Of a DNA stretch of 64,000 nt, positions 58,460 through 64,000 are shown piece by piece. The number at the start of each line of letters is the position of its first letter. Positions within the stretch are counted from its first letter, which is position 1. The position numbers and the translations under genes were made by a program. The notes beneath the pieces are model-generated. The model did no database searches, was not told the origin of the DNA, and was given only the letters and a program-made list of their open reading frames with translations. Source of the DNA: Byssochlamys sp. IMV 00236 (lineage: Eukaryota; Ascomycota; Eurotiomycetes; Eurotiales; Thermoascaceae); the NCBI GenBank assembly GCA_001931875.2, contig MSJH02000540.1:158337-222336 (forward strand), in the 5' to 3' direction.

Positions 58460-60290
58460 ATGCCTATCCCAGACGTTTGTGTCGTGGGAGCCGGCATCGC
58501 GGGCTTGAGATGCGCCGCTGTGTTGCTGGAGAAAGGGGCTCGTGTGACGATATTTGAGGCGAGAGACAGGATTGGTGGAAGGGTAAGTAGTTCTCGTTTA
58601 TTGGTTTTTCTGGCTACCTTTGGAGATTGTTTGTGGTGAGGTTCGTTACTGATTTTGGGGGATGTTCTTATTGGAAATAGATCTGCCAGAGTGATGAAAT
58701 TGGGAGAGAGGTCGACTTGTAGGTGCTTCTCTGTTCTTTTTGATTCGGCTTTCTAGATATCTTGATACGGAACTTTTATGGGGCTAACTATTTCTCAGGG
58801 GAGCGCAATGGATACATACGCTCGAGAATAATCCTCTTCTTGAGATTGCCATCGACGAAGATGTCGCCCTTCATCGATGGGGCAGCGATGTTCAGGTCTA
58901 TGATTCTGGCCGGAACCTCATTGATAATAGCAGAGCTACGTACATCTCTGAGCGGAGAAGGGCGATCATCCGGGATGCTATCGAGTACAGCAAGAAACAC
59001 AAAGACAAGATTCCGACATCAACTAGTCTGCTCGATTTCTTCCTCGAGAGAGCGGCACAGGAACAGTTTCCAGATAACGTGCACGATCGGAAACTTCTTC
59101 TGGAAATGGCTGAACTTTGGGGTGGGTTCATTGGCGGCGATGTGAGCAAGCAGAGCCTGAGGTCTATGTGGATGGAGGAATGCGCAGTTGGAGGTAAGTT
59201 ATTTTATTACGTGGTTTATTGAGTATATCAGCTTGGTCTTGGCTTGCATAATTACGTCTTTCTGGAAACTAATTACATGAAATCATCACCAGAGGACCTG
59301 TTCGTCTCAACTACATATCGCGAGATTGTGGATAATGTCGCCCTCATAGCGCGCAGATATCGTGCTATCCACTTAGGGATGAAAGTGACTGGGATCAAAA
59401 GCATTACCAGAAGGGCTCCACGTGAGAAGGGTGGAGTGGTGGTCACAGTTGAAGATGGACGCAGCTTTCCCTTTGACGAAGTCGTGGTTACCACGCCGTT
59501 GGGATGGTTAAAACGCCATCAAGATGTCTTCAGCCCTCCATTAGAAGCAAGATTGACGAAGGCAATAGGACGAATCGGATATGGGAATTTGGAAAAGGTG
59601 AGCTCACTTCCTCCATCGGTTTCTATACGAGGTTATATACTAAATATTTTGGGTCAAAACGAAAAGATATATATAAAATTTCCTCGCGCCTTTTGGAGAG
59701 AGACTCCGAGTCAGAAGCAAAAGTACGGGAATGGAGATCCCGCCAACGCATCCTCTCCGATTGGATATCTTAATTTCCTCTCTCCATGCTACGCACCAGT
59801 CACGAATCCCTCGCAGTGCCCTCTTGAAGCGTATGATCTGTCCTGTCTGCCCGTTCAGTATGCCTCTCCAACTCTACTGTTCTTTATATGGGGCCCGTCT
59901 GCCGTTCGCCTTACAGCCGCTGTCCGGAGTCTCATCCCCAGCAAGCAATTTGAGTATCTCAAGACGTATTTCAAACCATACTACAGTCTCCTGCCGCATT
60001 ACAGCGCGGGCCACGAAGACTGCCAACCACAAGTGATCCTTTCTACGGATTGGGCCGGCGACGAATTTGCGGGAAATGGTAGCTACACAAACTTTCCCAC
60101 GGGAGTGGAGGATGCGAGCCGAGACGTTGACGCGTTGAGATATGGCTCTCCGGACAGGGCAGTGTGGTTTGCCGGTGAGCATACAGCGCCATCCTTACAT
60201 ATGGGAACTGCAACGGGAGCGTACATCGCAGGCGAAGAGGTGGCAAAGAGAATTATCGAACTGTACGGGATGGAAAGGTGCCGCCTCTAG
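58460..60290 (+). CDS. FAD-dependent amine oxidase (polyamine-oxidase/Fms1-like)
   Basis: Flavin enzyme of the monoamine/polyamine oxidase and LSD1 superfamily (family knowledge). Five exons: 58460-58582, 58681-58718, 58799-59193, 59293-59597, 59667-60290, giving 494 residues. The Rossmann motif [20 protein letters not shown] with EARDRIGGR lies immediately at the N-terminus and is split from ICQSDEIG by intron 1. [43 protein letters not shown] and the C-terminal FAD-binding [20 protein letters not shown] complete the set, so the fold is intact. Exon 2 is only 38 nt. The intron at 59598-59666 is a stop-free multiple of three, so retention would insert 23 residues without breaking the frame. 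No peroxisomal tripeptide (ends CRL, which weakly resembles a PTS1). Substrate unknown; polyamines are the likeliest. Convergent with the permease at 60469. Confidence 0.88.
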
Positions 60291-60468
60291 ACGATATACG
60301 ACTACTTCGGTGTCTTCTGGGTAGAATGGTTTTCAGAGATATTCATATGCTCTATTCTTCTTGGTTTTGTGTGGGTCCCACTGGGTTTTCTTATTGATTT
60401 AGAATAGAAATCTCAAACTGATATGCAGCGAGACCACTCTGTCCCGCTAGAGACCTACTTGGCCCGTA

Positions 60469-63461
60469 TCATACCTTGGTAGTGGGTGGCTTCGGTGGAC
60501 TAGAAGGTATTGCATCCTCTACGGTCTTCTTGGGGCCAGTAAACCAATGCATTCCTCCAAGCCCAAAGGGAAGAATCCATCCCACAAGACTGACAATCGT
60601 GACGATGCCAATGCAGATTGGCGCGTAATTGAGGGATTCCTGAGGCCTGTCAGCTTCTCATCATTTATGCATAAAGTATACGTAGATGCGTGTATCTCTT
60701 ACCGCCGTAACAGGATAAACTTGCGGTAGCAACAGCACCGCGAACAAGAGCATGATATACCCTCCCGCAATAAAGGCAAGGAAGGGTCCATACCGGCCCA
60801 GATTCCACGCAGCAGGCTCAAAGTACTTTCGGCCAATAGTGTATCGGGCCACGATAGGAATCAGGTATGAAAAGTTCGTTGCGATCGTAGCTCTATATGA
60901 AACACCCAGTTTATTAGTTAAAAGTGAGACAGAGAGAGGTAAGGAGAGAAGAGATCACTTGAAACCCCGTCTCCTCTCATACAGAAAAATCTCGACGAAA
61001 GAAAGAAAATAGATCAAACATACGTCGCAGTAATAGCCGAAAAAGCCACCTCGGACCCAATCACCGCACATGTAATAGCGATACTAAGGACGCAGACGAG
61101 AATGGCCGCGTTGACAGGGACTTTTCTACTGTTGAGTTTGCGGAATAATCGAGAAAACGGGAGGACGCCATCGCGGGATATGGCGAATGTGACGCGCTGG
61201 AAAGGTTATATAGTTGGTTTTTTTTTGTTAGGTTTGTGTGTCTCTCCTTGGGGTATGTATGTGTGTGTGTGTATGTGATGTTGTTACGGTGTGGGGAGGA
61301 ATATTCGTTACCTGAGCGGACATGAAGCATGATGCTGTGGCGCACTGTATACAGTTGATGGGTTAGTTCTGGGTTTTAAATTTTGCATATACTGTATCCA
61401 GAAGTGATAGAATTAAGCTAAGCAAAAGAAGAGATACCCACAGTCGAATCAACCCATAAAAGAGCCAATATACCAACGGCACCATTCGGGCCAACGATCT
61501 GAAGAAGATATTCGGCGAAACTGTTTGTATATGAGGCTATAAATAAGGCAAGAAACAAAAAAAATCGATCAAAATTAATTAGTCGTCTTTCCTTTTAGTT
61601 CAAATTGATAGTTGTTAGTTAAGAGAAAAGAAAAGATTTCATCCTCACAATTGATAATCGCGTTGAAATCCTGCATACAGAAAAGCATAATTATAAGAGT
61701 TGGAACGGAGCCGAGCCCTGTGGTTTTTTTCGTTTTTGGTCCTGTTAGTTTCTTCTATTTCATCAGGATTTTGCGGTGGGTGGGTGGATTTCTTTCTTTC
61801 TTTTTTGGGGGGTTTGGGAAATGTATGTATGTACTCACAGGCACAAAATGTCGACAGCCACATTCCTCTTGCGACGACGATACTATTATGATCGATTGAT
61901 GAGTCAACAATTCGTTCTGACCTTTTTAATAGAGAGGTACCCCGGGGGTTTGATATATTTTCCCACCTTGCATTCTGCGTCTCTTCTGCTAAATGTGCGG
62001 ATGCATCTGTAGAAGGTTAAGTAACTAATTCGACACTCGTCAGCTCGCAATAGACCGTACCATATCCGTAAAAGACCCTATGAAGTCCAAGTGTTAGATC
62101 TCGGACCTTCATATGTGGGGACTCATCCCTATCAACGGACGAGCATGCAGGGAATATCAACATCACTTACCATGCTCCGAAGAGGATACCGATAATCCAA
62201 CAATACGAATCGGAAGCCTGTTTCTTGGGACCCTCGTTGATGCCGTTGTAGAATTTATTAAATACTACTTCCCGGCTTTGGAAGTGGCCGGATGCCTGAT
62301 TAGAATTGTGCAGGTCGTTAGCATATAGTTACTCGTTGAGTGGTAAATAACAATATGTATGTATTGTACCTTTGCGGGAAGCCATGTCCAGTATATAATA
62401 AAAAGTGAAAAGAAGATAATAATCGCGAAGCGGAAGTATAGTTTTCTGAGGTAGATTAGCTGCTATAGAGGGAACAGAAGGGAAACAAAACCAAACCAGA
62501 CAACGTACAAAATCCGCTGAGATGTGACGGTTGGTATCATGGCGACCAACAACCCGATTGCACTACATAAGTCTCATCAGTTCTCAAATCCAGATAGGTA
62601 GTTACGTTAAGAAACGCAATTCATCTTACGTCATGAGCCATGAAAGCCATCCCTGTTCCAGAACAGAAGCATTGGGATACTTGATCTCAAGTGCAGAGAG
62701 CAGAAAATTCGTTGCTCCTTGTTGAACACCGGGAACGACGCAAATCCATCCGACCCAATTCCACCACTAGAAATGGATATGGTCAGACCTGCCAAAATTT
62801 CTCATCTATTATGTTAGATGGAATTCGAAATCCACGCGTCTTACCGCAGTCATCCAACTCAGAAATGGTCCCCATTTAGGCCCTCCTAGTCTATAACTCC
62901 AGAAATATATCCCACCCGCAGTTGGCAGCGCGGCCGCAATCTCTGCCATGACCAGCGAGACAACAGAAGAGAAACCACCAACCATGGTCCAGTTTGCGAA
63001 TGCGGATTTCGGTCCTAGTAAGGTTATTGTGTAAGTCGAGGCTCTACCATGCGAAACAGTCCTGCAAACAGTCCGGTATCTATATTGACGTACCGCCAGA
63101 GACCATAATGAAGGAGAACAGGACAGGAATGCCAGAGACAAAGTTCATTGACTTGATTAGGTGTCAGTATAGCAACCACAATAGGCCTTTGGAACGAAAG
63201 CACTAACGGAGAAAGTAGCTGCCCAGCTCTCGAAGAAGCCTAGACGTCGCAGTAATTCTATATCCAAATCTGGATTAACGATCGAAGCCACACCGAGAAG
63301 CTTGCAATGGCGCAAAGCAGACGCTCACCCTGCTTGTATCCTAATTGTGCCAGTCGATATTCATCTTGGTCAAGGACTCTTCCCCCGGAGATATCTGTCA
63401 CGGGTTGCTCCTGCGATATTGCCTGGTCTTTGGATATTTCCTCCATCGTGCCTAGATGCAT
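60469..63461 (-). CDS. APC-superfamily amino acid/choline/GABA-type permease
   Basis: Twelve-helix plasma-membrane transporter of the fungal Hnm1/Uga4-like amino acid-polyamine-choline family (family knowledge). I traced 17 exons with agreeing phases, many of them very short. Signatures in order: LLRRLGFFESWAATFSSMNF, FANWTMVGGFSSVVSLVMAE, AAALPTAGGIYFWSYRLGGP, AWWNWVGWICVVPGVQQGAT, AIGLLVAMIPTVTSQRIL, YGYDASAHLAEETQNA (hallmark of the family), RGMWLSTFCAW, QDFNAIINSSYTNSFAEYLL, GILALLWVDSTCATASCFMS, RVTFAISRDGVLPFSRLFRK, ATIATNFSYLIPIVARYTIG and the last helices to a short tail PSSPPKPPTTKV. The exon coding VFYGY is only 17 nt (62077-62061). Start at ATG 63461; a second Met 5 residues on (63446) is equally possible. 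The transported substrate cannot be read from sequence. Confidence 0.85.
62061..62077 (-). other. 17-nt microexon of the permease gene
   Basis: Flanked by ...cttcatag and gtacgg..., it supplies G+GTC TTT TAC GGA TAT+G, restoring W-V-F-Y-G-Y-D-A-S-A-H across two introns. Skipping it would remove 17 nt and break the frame of the family-defining YDASAHLAEET region. Confidence 0.8.
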
Positions 63462-64000
63462 GCTATGGGCCGCAACGACCTTGTAATAACAATTCCTAGA
63501 ATGAAATCGGTTGCGTGTTCAACAAGGTGCAATGCGACTCAAGAGGGTCTTGAAACAAGGCAGTAATGTAGAATGAAGAGGGCTAACTAGCTAGCCATAG
63601 CTTTTATCTCGAGTCGCTCAGTTACACGAGCGGCAGATAGAGTGATACTAGTATACGATGCCTGCCGATTCCGATAAGGAATTCTGGGGTTGTTGTTCAG
63701 CTCCCTTGCCTTCTTATCAGGCCTATACGTCAACCTCTTCTTCACCAGTATATGCCATTAATAATTATTCATTATTAGTGGTGGGTAAGTGCGTGTCATT
63801 TTAAAAATATCTACTTTCTTTAATTATGCCTTACCTAAATAGGTAAATGTTTCTATTAAGCGAGAGCTGATCGTGGGTAGAAAAATTGGTAAGACTTTTA
63901 TTTCCTTCGGAAAAAACTTCTCTCTATCCACGCCGAGTTGTTTGTATGGCTACGGGGGATAATCAGCAATCTACACGACAGAAGGCGCTGAGAACTCATC
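63462..64000. other. Right-end region, permease promoter
   Basis: About 540 bp, AT-rich from 63760 on. Holds the presumed promoter of the permease gene. No coding frame seen up to the window edge. Confidence 0.55.

Overview
The window is 64 kb of nuclear DNA from a filamentous ascomycete, most likely a eurotiomycete in or near Aspergillus, Penicillium or Talaromyces. The genes are single transcription units separated by long non-coding gaps. Introns are mostly 50-115 nt with GT..AG ends and CTAAC-type branch sites. The gene content is fungal: a complex I 21.3 kDa-type subunit, Atg9, Slm1, Bud2, Ldb17/Dip1, a Gbp2/Hrb1-type RNA-binding protein and a DIM-2-type DNA methyltransferase. The genus is an inference from gene repertoire and architecture.

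Layout from left to right. 1-1096 (-): 5' part of mitochondrial succinyl-CoA:3-ketoacid CoA-transferase, cut by the window edge. 2763-2867 (-): intron-containing tRNA-Lys(CUU). 4090-8622 (-): Ubp2-type deubiquitinase in 11 exons. 9217-9998 (+): complex I subunit. 12419-15246 (+): Slm1-type PH protein. 16621-18656 (-): three-RRM Gbp2-like protein with an 8-nt microexon. 20.2-25.7 kb: gene desert with one orphan ORF. 25720-26779 (+): Coq9. 27182-28813 (-): Mtf2-like mitochondrial protein. 29213-30979 (+): Cmr1-like WD40 protein. 31553-35053 (-): DIM-2-type cytosine methyltransferase whose frame is crossed by one TGA. 36317-40192 (-): Bud2-like RasGAP. 42795-45713 (+): Atg9. 46257-47213 (+): metal-dependent decarboxylase/amidohydrolase. 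47.2-49.1 kb: broken gene relics and a putative nuclease-like fungal family protein. 51243-54008 (+): GH47 alpha-mannosidase. 54871-57467 (+): Ldb17/Dip1. 58460-60290 (+): flavin amine oxidase. 60469-63461 (-): APC-family permease in 17 exons.

Most of the window is conserved housekeeping content: mitochondrial metabolism and respiration, ubiquitin recycling, TORC2/actin/endocytosis, mRNA export, autophagy and glycoprotein trimming. The accessory-looking part is about 46.2-50.5 kb (amidohydrolase, frameshifted relics, nuclease-like family gene). The convergent amine oxidase/permease pair at the right end could serve amine or amino-acid catabolism, but that is only inferred from adjacency.

For most multi-exon genes I traced every exon junction and checked that the reading phase closes. 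I checked UBP2, the complex I subunit, SLM1, GBP2, COQ9, CMR1, BUD2, ATG9, GH47, LDB17 and the amine oxidase. For the permease I checked junction phases but did not list every coordinate. I found no CRISPR array, no intact transposon and no clear secondary-metabolite cluster. The most unusual signals are the 8-nt and 17-nt microexons, the single TGA inside the methyltransferase gene, and the long open frame directly behind the stop codon of the nuclease-like gene.
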